Positions 41,580-49,801 of a stretch of 64,000 nt of DNA are shown piece after piece. The notes under the pieces are model-generated. The model worked only from the letters and a program-made list of their open reading frames with translations, searched no databases and was not told the origin of the DNA. The stretch comes from Variovorax sp. 770b2 (GTDB lineage: Bacteria; Pseudomonadota; Gammaproteobacteria; Burkholderiales; Burkholderiaceae_C), in contig NZ_FOXJ01000003.1 in assembly GCF_900115685.1 (NCBI RefSeq), positions 1 through 64,000 of the forward strand, written 5' to 3'. Every line of letters starts with the position of its first letter. Position 1 is the stretch's first letter. Both the position numbers and the translations under genes were made by a program.

Positions 41580-42920
41580 ATGAGCGCAACCGACGAGAAA
41601 GCGATTCGCAGGGTGGTCATCTCCGCCCTGGTGGGCGCCACCATCGAGTGGTATGACTTCTTCCTGTACGGCGTGGTGGCCGGCATCGTGTTCAGCAAGC
41701 TGTACTTTCCGGGCAGCGACCCGGTGGTGTCGGTCCTGCTGGCCTACACGACCTTCGCGGTGGGATTCGTCACGCGGCCCTTGGGCGGCGTGATCTTCGG
41801 CCACTTCGGCGACAAGATCGGCCGCAAGAGCATGCTCATCATCACGCTGATGATCATGGGCGTGGCCACCTTCCTCATCGGCCTGGTGCCTACCTATGCG
41901 CAGATCGGCATCGCGGCGCCCGTGCTGCTCTTGCTGCTTCGCGTGGCGCAGGGCATCGGCCTGGGCGGCGAATGGGGCGGCGCGGTGCTCATGGCGTACG
42001 AATATGCGCCCAAGGACAAGCGCGGCTTCTATGCCTCGCTCCCGCAGATCGGGCTGGCCATTGGCCTGTGCCTGGCCTCGGGCGTGGTGGCGCTGCTGTC
42101 GTCCCTCCTCACCGACGCGCAGTTCATGGCCTGGGGCTGGCGCATCGCGTTCCTCATTTCCGGCGTGATGGTTCTGGTGGGCATGTACATCCGCCTGCAC
42201 GTGCAGGAAACGCCCGAGTTCGCGGCCGTGAAGGCGCGCAACGCGGAGCTGCGCATTCCGTTCATGGACATGATCCGCCGCTACCCCGGCAATGTGTTGA
42301 AGGGCATGGGCGCGCGCTACATCGACGGGGTGTTCTTCAACATCTTCGGCGTGTTCTCGATCAACTACCTCACGAGCACGATCAAGATCAGCCGCACCGA
42401 TGCACTGCTTGGCGTGATGGCTGCGGCGATCGTGATGATCTTCTTCATTCCCTTCTTCGGCCGGCTCTCCGACAGGATGGGGCGCGGCAAGGTCTACATG
42501 TGGGGATCGATCATCACCGCGGTGTCGGCCTTCCCCGGCTTCTGGCTCATGACGCACAGCGGGGGCAACGTGCTCCTGGTGTGGCTCGCGATCATCGTGC
42601 CGTTCGGCATTCTGTACGCCTCGGTGTACGGACCGGAAGCCGCCCTCTTCTGCGATCTGTTCGACGCGAAGGTGCGCTACACGGGCATCAGTTTCGTCTA
42701 CCAGTTCTCGGGCATCTTCGCCTCGGGCATCACGCCGATCATCGCGACCGCGCTGCTCAAATCGGGCGGCGGCGAGCCGTGGCAGATCTGCATGTACGTG
42801 CTGTTCGCGGGGGCGGTGTCGGCGCTGTGCGCGTGGATGATCGGGCGCAGTCCGTCACCCGCAGATGCGGCGGATGCGGTCGATCCGGTCGATGCGCCCA
42901 GGGCAGTCGCCTCGCGTTGA
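41580..42920 (+). CDS. MHS-family major facilitator transporter
   Basis: 446 residues, about twelve transmembrane helices. The start has GGAGA 8 bases upstream. SALVGATIEWYDFFLYG is the characteristic first helix of metabolite:H+ symporters (KgtP, ShiA, ProP), and GHFGDKIGRKSMLIITLMIMG is the MFS loop motif. Such carriers import organic acids or betaines by proton symport. It follows the GMC gene by 51 bases, probably in the same transcript. Substrate unknown. Confidence 0.88.
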   Translation: MSATDEKAIRRVVISALVGATIEWYDFFLYGVVAGIVFSKLYFPGSDPVVSVLLAYTTFAVGFVTRPLGGVIFGHFGDKIGRKSMLIITLMIMGVATFLIGLVPTYAQIGIAAPVLLLLLRVAQGIGLGGEWGGAVLMAYEYAPKDKRGFYASLPQIGLAIGLCLASGVVALLSSLLTDAQFMAWGWRIAFLISGVMVLVGMYIRLHVQETPEFAAVKARNAELRIPFMDMIRRYPGNVLKGMGARYIDGVFFNIFGVFSINYLTSTIKISRTDALLGVMAAAIVMIFFIPFFGRLSDRMGRGKVYMWGSIITAVSAFPGFWLMTHSGGNVLLVWLAIIVPFGILYASVYGPEAALFCDLFDAKVRYTGISFVYQFSGIFASGITPIIATALLKSGGGEPWQICMYVLFAGAVSALCAWMIGRSPSPADAADAVDPVDAPRAVASR

Positions 42921-42935
42921 TCCGGTGCAACCGGT

Positions 42936-43382
42936 TCAGCCGGCTGCCGCGGCCTGCGGCGGCGCAGCCGGCGTGAGCCCGTAGCGCGACATCACCGCGA
43001 CCAGTGCCGCCCGGTCGGGCGGCCCGCCCACGTTGACCACGGCCGCGACCTCCCGGAAGTACGCCGCGCCGATGTCCGGCGTCAGCACGACGAGGGCGCG
43101 TGCCGTTTGCGATCCGCCGTTGCGAAAGCCATGCACCGAGCCGCGCGGCGTCGACATCCATTCGCCGGGCTGGAGTTCGCGCGTTTCGGCATCGACCGAA
43201 TAGGTGACCGAGCCCTCCACGACGTAGAAGAACTCTTCGTTGTCCCGGTGGCTGTGCGGCGGCGGCACGTTGGCGCCCGGCGGCAGGGTGAGCTCGAAGA
43301 CGCCGAGGCCGCCGGTCGCGGTGCCATCGACCAGGTAGCGAATCTCCAGCTGGCCCGCCTTGATCACTTCGCTGCTGCTCAT
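42936..43382 (-). CDS. Cupin-domain protein
   Basis: 148 residues from the ATG at 43382, with AAGGAG upstream. The cupin metal motif is seen: PPPHSHRDNEEFFYVVEGSVTYSV (His, His, Glu) and a second-strand GSVHGFRNGG. A single-domain cupin of unknown function; it could be a dioxygenase or binding protein. It converges with the transporter gene with a 15-base gap. Confidence 0.8.
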   Translation of the reverse strand: MSSSEVIKAGQLEIRYLVDGTATGGLGVFELTLPPGANVPPPHSHRDNEEFFYVVEGSVTYSVDAETRELQPGEWMSTPRGSVHGFRNGGSQTARALVVLTPDIGAAYFREVAAVVNVGGPPDRAALVAVMSRYGLTPAAPPQAAAAG

Positions 43383-43474
43383 GTGCGTCTCCTTCGTTGA
43401 TGCCCAGGCCGGGACTCTATGGCGTTCCGGGAAAAAGATAAATCCCTTCCATGACGCGAGGCGACGAAGCAGCG

Positions 43475-44128
43475 CTACGGCTTCAGGCGGTAGCTGAGCT
43501 TGCGGTTGCCGCCGACGGTGGAGTCCAGCCCCACCCACTCGCCCTGCTGCGAGTACCAGACGTCGATGGGCTGCGCCGGCGTCGCGATGCGCCAGCGCGT
43601 GGCCGCCACCGGCTGGCCGCGCACTTGCACCGTGCCGCTGCCCGCGCGGCTCACCTGCACCGCTTCGAACTTGCCGTTCTGCGCGTTGAGCAGCCGCTCC
43701 TGCTGGCGGATGGCCGGGTTCCAGTAGGCGAAGCTCATCACGCAACCGTCGAGCGATTGCGTGCCCTTGGGCGTGACGACGGCCAGCGCGCTGTCGCCGG
43801 CCGCCTCGGCATTCACCTTCTCGGGCGTACCGTCGTCATCGGTCTTCGACACCAGTTGCCGGAGGCAGTCGCCGCGCCACTGCTCGGTGGCGGTGTGACG
43901 GTAGCGATAGACCGTGATGCCCAGCAGCTTGACCGCGAACTCGGCCTCGCTCGTCAGCCTGCGCTCTTCGCCGTTGGCGGCGAGCGTGAAGCGATGCTCG
44001 CCGATGGGCGAATCGTCGAGCAGCACGCGGAAGTTCCACTCGCCGCTCGCGGGTCCGTTTGCGGATGCGGCACTGCTTGCCAGCAACGCCAGCAACGTCA
44101 GCGCGAAGCGCCAAGGTTCTTTTCTCAT
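43475..44128 (-). CDS. DUF6134-like periplasmic protein
   Basis: 217 residues. Signal peptide MRKEPWRFALTLLALLASSAASA, then GEWNFRVLLDDSPIGEHRFTLAANGEERRLTSEAEFAVKLLGITVYRYRHTATEQW, a beta-rich lipid-binding-like pattern. Conserved pieces FAYWNPAIRQQERLLNAQ and PIDVWYSQQGEWVGLDS fit DUF6134, commonly beside DUF1295 and cyclopropane-synthase-like genes. Its start overlaps the stop of the DUF1295 gene by ATGA. Function unknown; may bind modified lipids. Confidence 0.7.
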   Translation of the reverse strand: MRKEPWRFALTLLALLASSAASANGPASGEWNFRVLLDDSPIGEHRFTLAANGEERRLTSEAEFAVKLLGITVYRYRHTATEQWRGDCLRQLVSKTDDDGTPEKVNAEAAGDSALAVVTPKGTQSLDGCVMSFAYWNPAIRQQERLLNAQNGKFEAVQVSRAGSGTVQVRGQPVAATRWRIATPAQPIDVWYSQQGEWVGLDSTVGGNRKLSYRLKP

Positions 44129-44916
44129 GGTGCCTTGGAGTTACGCACCGGCCCCGGCACGAAAGCATTGGTGCGCGCGATGTACGCGCGGTACGCGGGG
44201 CGGCGCTCGCCGATGTCGGCTTCGAGCATGCGCACGCCCGAGACGCGCAACAACAGCCAGGTCATGAGCAGCGGCGAGACGACGGTCCACGCCGCGCCGC
44301 TCAAGCCCGCGCCGCCGATGGCGATGAGCCACAGGCCCCACCAGACGCAGGCCTCGCCGAAGTAGTTGGGGTGGCGCGTGTAGCGCCAGAGACCGCGGTC
44401 CATCACCTTGCCTTCGTTCGCGGCGTTGGCCTTGAAGCGCGCCATCTGCGCATCGCCGATGGCCTCGAAGAAAAGGCCGAAGAGCGCGAGCGCGATGCCC
44501 GCGATGTCGATCCACCCGATCGGCCGCGCCGCTGCCATGCCCGGCAGGAACGGCGCGGAGACGAACCACGCGAGCACCGCCTGCAACGCGAACACGAGGT
44601 ACAGGCTCTTGAACGCGAAGCCCGGCTGGTTGCGCGCGCGGATGGCCTGGTAGCGGCGGTCTTCGCCATGTCCCCAGTTGCGCCAGGTGATGTAGAGGCA
44701 AAGCCGCACCGCCCAGGCCGTGCCCAACACTGCCATGCAGAGGCCCCGCGGCGTGTGGCCCGGCAGCAGCGCGAAGTAGACGAGGCCCGCGCCGACGATG
44801 CAGACGGGCCACACGCGGTCCACGAGGCTCACGTCATGGCGCGCGAGGCTGGCGAGCCAGGTCAGCAGCACGACCAGCGCGGTCCATGCCAATCCAGCCA
44901 GGGCGATACCGCTCAT
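44125..44916 (-). CDS. DUF1295-family integral membrane protein
   Basis: 263 residues from the ATG at 44916. About seven hydrophobic helices; MDRGLWRYTRHPNYFGEACVWWGLWL is the family signature, a steroid 5-alpha-reductase or ICMT-like NAD(P)H or SAM binding site. The role is probably reduction of a lipid double bond or other lipid modification. It sits between a cyclopropane-synthase-like gene (121-base gap) and the DUF6134 gene (ATGA overlap), suggesting a joint lipid-modification unit. Confidence 0.82.
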   Translation of the reverse strand: MSGIALAGLAWTALVVLLTWLASLARHDVSLVDRVWPVCIVGAGLVYFALLPGHTPRGLCMAVLGTAWAVRLCLYITWRNWGHGEDRRYQAIRARNQPGFAFKSLYLVFALQAVLAWFVSAPFLPGMAAARPIGWIDIAGIALALFGLFFEAIGDAQMARFKANAANEGKVMDRGLWRYTRHPNYFGEACVWWGLWLIAIGGAGLSGAAWTVVSPLLMTWLLLRVSGVRMLEADIGERRPAYRAYIARTNAFVPGPVRNSKAP

Positions 44917-45037
44917 GAGACAGCCACTTCCGCACTTTCGAGGAACACCATGGAACCGGCTTCGCCGGGCCATCGGTGTTGCCCCCGGTAGGGGGAAGGA
45001 GAAGCGACACGAAGTGCGCGAGGCCTGGGGGCGAGCC

Positions 45038-46084
45038 TCATGACGCGCGCCGCTCGAAGAGGTAGTGGCTGACCCACCAGCGCTGCCCGCCATCGAAACC
45101 GAACAGCTCCGCCACCGACATGAAGAACAGCCGCCAGCGCGTCCACCACACGTTGGCCTCGGCGCCGTAGGTGGCCTGGAACAGCGGGCGCAGCTCGTCG
45201 CGGCGCGCGTCCATGTTGCGAAGCCACGCCTCGGCGGTGCGCTGGTAGTGGCTGCCCTCCCAGCGCCAGCGGCGCAAGAGGCGCAGGTCGTCCTGGCAGT
45301 GCAGCGCGAGATCGTCGCTGGGCATCATGCCGCCGGCGAAGAAGTACTTGCTCATCCAGTCGCTCGCATCGCGCACCTCGAAGGGGTACGGCGCCTCGCG
45401 GTGAGCGAAGACGTGCATGAAGAAACGGCCCTCCGGCTTGAGCCACCGCGCGACATTGGCGAAGGCCTGCGGCCAGTTGCGCAGGTGCTCGAACATTTCG
45501 ACGGAGACGATGCGGTCGTAGCGCTCGTCGGTGTCGAAGGCGTTGATGTCGCGGGTCAGCACGCGGACGTTGGCGAGGCCTCGCTGCGCGGCCTGGGCTT
45601 CGATGTATTCGCGTTGGGAATTGGAGTTGGAGAGGGCTGTGATCCAGCTATTGGGGTACTTCTCGGCCATCCACAGGGTGAGGGAGCCCCAGCCGCAGCC
45701 CAGCTCCAGGATGTCTTGACCGTCGATGAGGCCGGCGCGTTCGCAGGTGGCGGTGAGGGCGGCGGATTCGGCTTGCTCCAGTGTGTGGGTGCCTTCGGGC
45801 CAGTAGCAGCTGCTGTATTTGCGGTGGTTGCCGAGGACCTGGGCGAAGAAGGCGGCGGGGACTTCGTAGTGTTGTTCGTTGGCTTTTTCTGGGAGAGGGG
45901 CCAGGTGGGAGGAGCGCATCTGGGTGAGGAAGGCCTGCGTGAGGTCAGCGATGGCCAAGGGATTGCCGGCCTGCAACTCGGTCAGACGGTCCCTGAGGAG
46001 GCGGCGGATGCCTCGGCGGAGGAAGGGGTCGGGGATCAGGCCTTTTTCTGCCCAGTGGAGGGCGGAGGTGAGGGTTTGGGGCAT
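45038..46084 (-). CDS. Cyclopropane-fatty-acyl-phospholipid synthase-like methyltransferase
   Basis: 348 residues from the ATG at 46084, with GAGGAG upstream. The SAM motif is ILELGCGWGSLTLWMAEKYP, and NHRKYSSCYWPEGTHTLEQAE and VSVEMFEHLRNWPQAFANVARWLKPEGRFFMHVFAHREAPYPFE are CFA-synthase-like. It lacks the long N-terminal lipid domain of classical Cfa, as in the class that works with DUF1295 proteins. Its substrate is probably an unsaturated membrane lipid. It starts the minus-strand lipid group. Confidence 0.82.
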   Translation of the reverse strand: MPQTLTSALHWAEKGLIPDPFLRRGIRRLLRDRLTELQAGNPLAIADLTQAFLTQMRSSHLAPLPEKANEQHYEVPAAFFAQVLGNHRKYSSCYWPEGTHTLEQAESAALTATCERAGLIDGQDILELGCGWGSLTLWMAEKYPNSWITALSNSNSQREYIEAQAAQRGLANVRVLTRDINAFDTDERYDRIVSVEMFEHLRNWPQAFANVARWLKPEGRFFMHVFAHREAPYPFEVRDASDWMSKYFFAGGMMPSDDLALHCQDDLRLLRRWRWEGSHYQRTAEAWLRNMDARRDELRPLFQATYGAEANVWWTRWRLFFMSVAELFGFDGGQRWWVSHYLFERRAS

Positions 46085-46301
46085 GGCGGGTTCTCCTCGA
46101 GGGCACGTCGGGTGAGTGCTGTTGGGAGATGTACGCAGTTGGAGCCGGTTTGGATGAGGCTCGGTTTTTCGAGCCGCGGCGCGTGCGTCCAATGAGCTAT
46201 TGCGTTGGCTGAAGAAAAACCGGATGCTCTCGGGGCTCATTTTTCACCCTTTGGACTCGCATTAATTTAAAACTCCTCTTTTTAATAATCAATAACACGC
46301 C

Positions 46302-47305
46302 ATGGCAGCCGAAGATAAATTCAAACAAGCGGTCATATCCACAATAGCAAAAAGAGCCGCGAATCAGTGCTCAAACCCCAACTGCGGTGCGATAACTAGT
46401 GGCCCCTCATTGGCCTCACTGGATTCAGTGAATATTGGAGAAGCTGCACACATCTACGGGGCCAACTTGGGATCTGCTCGATATGACGAAAAAATGTCCT
46501 CAGCGGATCGAAGCGCAATTTCAAATGCCATCTGGCTTTGTGGCAACTGCCATAAACTAGTAGATGATGATCCATTGAAATATCCGTCGGGCCTTTTGTT
46601 TGAATGGCAACGCGACCACGAGCGCTCAATTTCTGAGCAAGTTGGAAAACCGCCGTCAAACTCAGGCAAAAATATGAAGCTCGACACCTCGAAGAATTTG
46701 GGCGCCTGAGTTATCTTGCAGAGCGATTAATTTTGGAAAAGGACGATTATTGGGAATATCGACTGACAGCAGAGGTATTACGATTCGAAATGGAGCCCGT
46801 GCTACAGCGATGGGGCGCATTGAAGCGTGGCCTATACGTCAAACCCAACTCGAAGATCAACCATAAAGAATTTATTTCATGGTTTCAACTTAAACTCGGA
46901 GAAATTACATCCATCAGCAAGGCGTTTACTGAGCTAGCGAATAATGAATTCTCCCGCGCTTGGGGCGAACCCGGAACACCAGGAAACGACAAAGATATTG
47001 TTGTCACGGCCCGTTTATTTAGTGAGATGTGCCAAAGTTCGCTAAATTGGGAGGAAGAGGTTCGCTTCACAAGCACCGATGAAATATTTTATGAATTACA
47101 AAATCTTTTCATTGGGACGGCCGGAAGAATTATTGATGAAGCAGCAAAGCTCCCATTGTTTTTATCAGAAACGCTTTCAAATAATCCCGTCGATGGAAGA
47201 TACAAATTAGAACTCGTATTATCTTTAGCCGATGGTTGGGGCGAAAAAATAGACGAGGCCTTCGCTCGCGCCCAAAAAAATTACATCAAAGCTTTGAATA
47301 AATAA
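46302..47305 (+). pseudogene. HNH nuclease-like gene split by a -1 frameshift in an AT-rich insert
   Basis: First frame, 46302-46709: 135 residues with zinc-finger/HNH marks (NQCSNPNCGAI, GEAAHIYGA, NAIWLCGNCHKLVDDDP). Just after HERSISEQVGK the frame appears to slip. Reading from 46649 in the -1 frame gives TAVKLRQKYEARHLEEFGRLSYLAERLILEKDD, which runs smoothly into a second open frame ending at 47305 (AQKNYIKALNK). Adding one A in the AAAA run at 46647-46650 would join both into about 334 residues. So this is one gene broken by a one-base deletion or a sequencing error in a homopolymer. The AT-rich base use, unlike all neighbours, marks it as recently acquired. Function unknown; an HNH-type defence or mobile role is possible. 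Confidence 0.7.
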
Positions 47306-47432
47306 AATCGTTCGCTTGTCGATCTAATTAAATACACATTGCCGAGCGTCATCGCTTTTAAAAGCTGACATCGGTCATGGCCATTGCTGAGCCGCAGTCA
47401 CAAATAGCGGCGCCCCGTTGTTCGCGGTTCCA

Positions 47433-48023
47433 CTATTTTTTTGGCTTCGCCTTCTCCTCCCCCGTCCCAAACCCAATAGCCCGCCTCGGCGGATCATCCG
47501 GCACCGTCAGCGCCTTGATCGCCTCGAACACCTGCAGCAATTGATTGCGCGTATTCCGGCTGAAGGCGTCCTGCCGCATATCGATCTGCTCGGTCTTCTG
47601 CTCCAGCTCGCTCAGGCGCTTGGCCAGGTCCTGGTGCGTGGCGATCAGCGCGCGCACGCGCACGAAGGTGCGCATGATCTCGATGTTCACCGCGATGGCG
47701 CGCGGGCTGCCGAGCACCGACGACAGCATCGCCACGCCCTGCTCGGTGAACACGTAAGGCGCCGTGCGCCGACCGCCGCGGCCGGGGTTTGAGGTCACGG
47801 TTTGTGACCTCAAAGCCGCCCACTCCTTGGGCGAGAGTTGGAACATGAAGTCGGCCGGAAAGCGCTCGGCATTGCGCTTGACCGCCTGCACCAGCACCTT
47901 GGTCTGCACGTCGTAGAGCACCGCGAGGTCGGAGTCCAGCATCACGCGCTGTTCGCGCAGCGAGAGGATGCGGCTTTCGATCCGGGGTTGCAGCGGCGGC
48001 GCGTTGGGAGGGGCTTCGCTCAT
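47433..48023 (-). CDS. ORF6N-domain protein
   Basis: 196 residues from the ATG at 48023 (MSEAPPNAPPLQPRIESRILSLREQRVMLD). The ORF6N segment DSDLAVLYDVQTKVLVQAVKRNAERFPADFMFQLSPKEW and RTAPYVFTEQGVAMLSSVLGSPRAIAVNIEIMRTFVR are clear. It is a DNA-binding domain known from phage antirepressors and from chromosomal genes. The C-terminus is a short coiled coil (RLSELEQKTEQIDMRQDAFS). It lies beside the AT-rich insert, so may be part of a mobile remnant. The 127 bases between it and the HNH gene show no gene. Confidence 0.85.
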   Translation of the reverse strand: MSEAPPNAPPLQPRIESRILSLREQRVMLDSDLAVLYDVQTKVLVQAVKRNAERFPADFMFQLSPKEWAALRSQTVTSNPGRGGRRTAPYVFTEQGVAMLSSVLGSPRAIAVNIEIMRTFVRVRALIATHQDLAKRLSELEQKTEQIDMRQDAFSRNTRNQLLQVFEAIKALTVPDDPPRRAIGFGTGEEKAKPKK

Positions 48024-48135
48024 GGGGGTGGGTGGCATCGGTTGGATGTGCGTGGCCGCAGAGGCCAGCGACGTTCCCGATAACGATACCCCGCCATCAC
48101 GCGCTGGCAAAGCAGTCTTCCTTACTCAGGCGAGC

Positions 48136-48450
48136 TCAGGCAGGGCGCTCGCTCATCGATGGCGCAGCACCTGCACTCAACGCGATGCGCAGCGACTGCA
48201 TCGTCGTATCCGCAGCCCCGATGCGCCGCCGCAGTTCTTCATTGACGAGCGCCATCAGCGCGCTGATTTCCGTGCGGTCCGGCGCGATCTCTTCCGTGTC
48301 GCGCGAGTGCTGCGGACCGATGAGTTTTTCGAGACACGCATAAGCGCGCTGCACGACGTGAAGACTTTCGACGTCATCGCATGCCTGCAGCGCGAGCGAT
48401 TGAGCGCCGAGGGTTTCGGGGGGTCCGGGGAACGAGGGAACGTGAGCCAT
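48136..48450 (-). CDS. Small conserved-looking hypothetical protein
   Basis: 104 residues from the ATG at 48450 (MAHVPSFPGPPETLGAQ). A helical, acidic protein: LQACDDVESLHVVQRAYACLEKLIGPQHSRDTEEIAPDRTEISALMALVNEELRRRIGAADTTMQ. It resembles small hypothetical proteins often found in several copies in Burkholderiales and Pseudomonas genomes, by memory only. It is preceded by a highly folded leader (48451-48648), as in many regulated small genes. Function unknown. The reading frame is likely but not proven. Confidence 0.6.
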   Translation of the reverse strand: MAHVPSFPGPPETLGAQSLALQACDDVESLHVVQRAYACLEKLIGPQHSRDTEEIAPDRTEISALMALVNEELRRRIGAADTTMQSLRIALSAGAAPSMSERPA

Positions 48451-48648
48451 GCATGGCCTCCAAGAGGTGCGGTTTACTGAAACCGCCGCTCCCGAGTCCA
48501 ATCGGAGGCGGCGACTCGACGAGTTGGACTACCGGGCACCTCTTGCGAGAACCGGCCGGGCTTGCGCCCGCCCGTCGAGCCGCCAAAAACTTGTTGGGGC
48601 ACGAATGACGAAGCCGCAGACCCTGCGGGGGTGACTGCGGCTTTCGTC
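48451..48648 (-). ncRNA. Candidate structured leader RNA upstream of the small hypothetical gene
   Basis: On the minus strand, many hairpins stack in about 200 bases. GACGAAAGCCGCAG pairs with CTGCGGCTTCGTC (48607-48648, one bulge); CGGGC-GCAA-GCCCG has a GNRA loop; GCGGTTT-CAGT-AAACCGC is perfect. AGTCCAA pairs with TTGGACT, and GAGGTGC with GCACCTC, so alternative folds exist. GAGTCCAATC (plus strand) occurs twice (48494-48503 and 48664-48673). The leader ends at the start of the small gene. Shape suggests a cis-acting or antisense RNA; I cannot name a family. Confidence 0.45.
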
Positions 48649-48677
48649 GCAGAGATGCTTCAGGAGTCCAATCCCGA

Positions 48678-48696
48678 TCACGTCTTTTTTACGTGA
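48678..48696. terminator. Dyad with T-rich loop between the leader and the LysR gene
   Basis: TCACGT-CTTTTTT-ACGTGA, 6-bp arms around a T-rich loop. It may be an operator or part of a promoter or terminator; the T-run is in the loop, not after the stem, so a terminator role is uncertain. Confidence 0.3.
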
Positions 48697-48775
48697 CCGG
48701 CGCAGTATAGCCACGGCCCCTGCGATGCCCCTACTGTCCATGACCCCTCCGTCCATGCTGGAACAATGCACCACC

Positions 48776-49801
48776 ATGGACGGCCTCGATCTCATCAAAA
48801 CATTCCGCGAAGTTGCCTTCCGCCGCAGCTTCTCCCGCGCCGCCGATTCGCTCGGCATGTCCAAGGCCACGGTCAGCCGCTATGTGGCCGAGCTCGAAAC
48901 GCGCAGCGGCGTGCGCCTCTTGAACCGCTCCACGCGCTCGCTGAGCCTCACCGATGCAGGCCAGGTGCTGCTCGATCGCAGCACCGAACTGGTGGCCATG
49001 GCCGAGAACACGCTCAACGACCTGCAGGGCCACGGCGCCACGCCGCGCGGGCGCCTTCGCATGAGCGCGCCCAACGGGCTGATCGCGGGCTGGATGTCCG
49101 ACGTGATCGCCGAGTTCATCAATCTCTACCCCGATGTGTATGTGAGCCTGGTGTTCACCAACCACGCCATCGACCTGATCGAGGAAGGCATCGACATTCA
49201 CCTGACGGGCGGGCGCATCGACGACATGAACCTCATCGTGCGCCGCCTCGTGCAGTACGACATGGTGGTGTGCGCCTCGCCCGCCTACTGGGCGCGGCGC
49301 GGCATTCCGCAGGTGCCCGAGGACATGGCCCGGCACGACGTGCTGAGCTATTCGGCGATGCCGACCACGCACCTGCCCTTCGAGACCGATGGCCGCGCGC
49401 ACGAGGTGGCGGTGCACAGCCGCATGGAGGCGAACGACGCGATCGCGCTCATCGAGCTCGCGCTGCGCGGCGTGGGCGTGGCGTATGTGCCGCAGCCGCT
49501 TGCGCAGTCGCACCTGGAGCGCGGCGCGCTGGTGCCGGTGCTGCGCGAGCACATGCCGCACGAGCACTGGCTCTACGCGGCGTATTCGCAGCGCCGCCAC
49601 AACAGCGCGGCGATGCGCGCGATGCTCGACTTCCTGGAGAAGTCGATGGTGCCGCTGGGCGATCCGCCCGCCATGCCGGCGATGCCGCCCGCGTTGCAGG
49701 TGTCGCCGATCTCGGCGCCTACATGCGCCCTTTCCAGGGCACCAGGCGTCGCTCGAGCCACCGCATCAGCAGGTCGAACAGATAAGCCACCACGCCAATG
49801 A
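48776..49801 (+). CDS. LysR-family regulator (CrgA-like)
   Basis: 341 residues from the ATG at 48776 (MDGLDLIKTFREVAFRRSFSRAADSLGMSKATVSRYVAELETRSGVRLLNRSTRSLSLTDAG, HTH). The effector domain LRMSAPNGLIAGWMSDVIAEFINLYPDVYVSLVF is the CrgA-like type. The C-terminus is a long low-complexity tail after FLEKSMVPLGDPP. The last 83 bases run antisense over the end of the tauC-like gene. It may control the sulfonate transporter, but no divergent partner supports this. Confidence 0.82.
   Translation: MDGLDLIKTFREVAFRRSFSRAADSLGMSKATVSRYVAELETRSGVRLLNRSTRSLSLTDAGQVLLDRSTELVAMAENTLNDLQGHGATPRGRLRMSAPNGLIAGWMSDVIAEFINLYPDVYVSLVFTNHAIDLIEEGIDIHLTGGRIDDMNLIVRRLVQYDMVVCASPAYWARRGIPQVPEDMARHDVLSYSAMPTTHLPFETDGRAHEVAVHSRMEANDAIALIELALRGVGVAYVPQPLAQSHLERGALVPVLREHMPHEHWLYAAYSQRRHNSAAMRAMLDFLEKSMVPLGDPPAMPAMPPALQVSPISAPTCALSRAPGVARATASAGRTDKPPRQ

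Noticed and set aside
46733..47305. Separate gene starting with TTG after the HNH gene
   Set aside because: The reading frame upstream of the TTG continues smoothly into the HNH protein after a single -1 shift, so one broken gene is more likely.
48490..48560. Possible tRNA in the folded leader
   Set aside because: No T-loop consensus and no cloverleaf of the right size could be laid out.
48374..48586. Short protein-like frame in the leader region on the minus strand
   Set aside because: It overlaps the start of the small gene and follows the stems of the structured leader, so it is probably a by-product of the RNA-like sequence.
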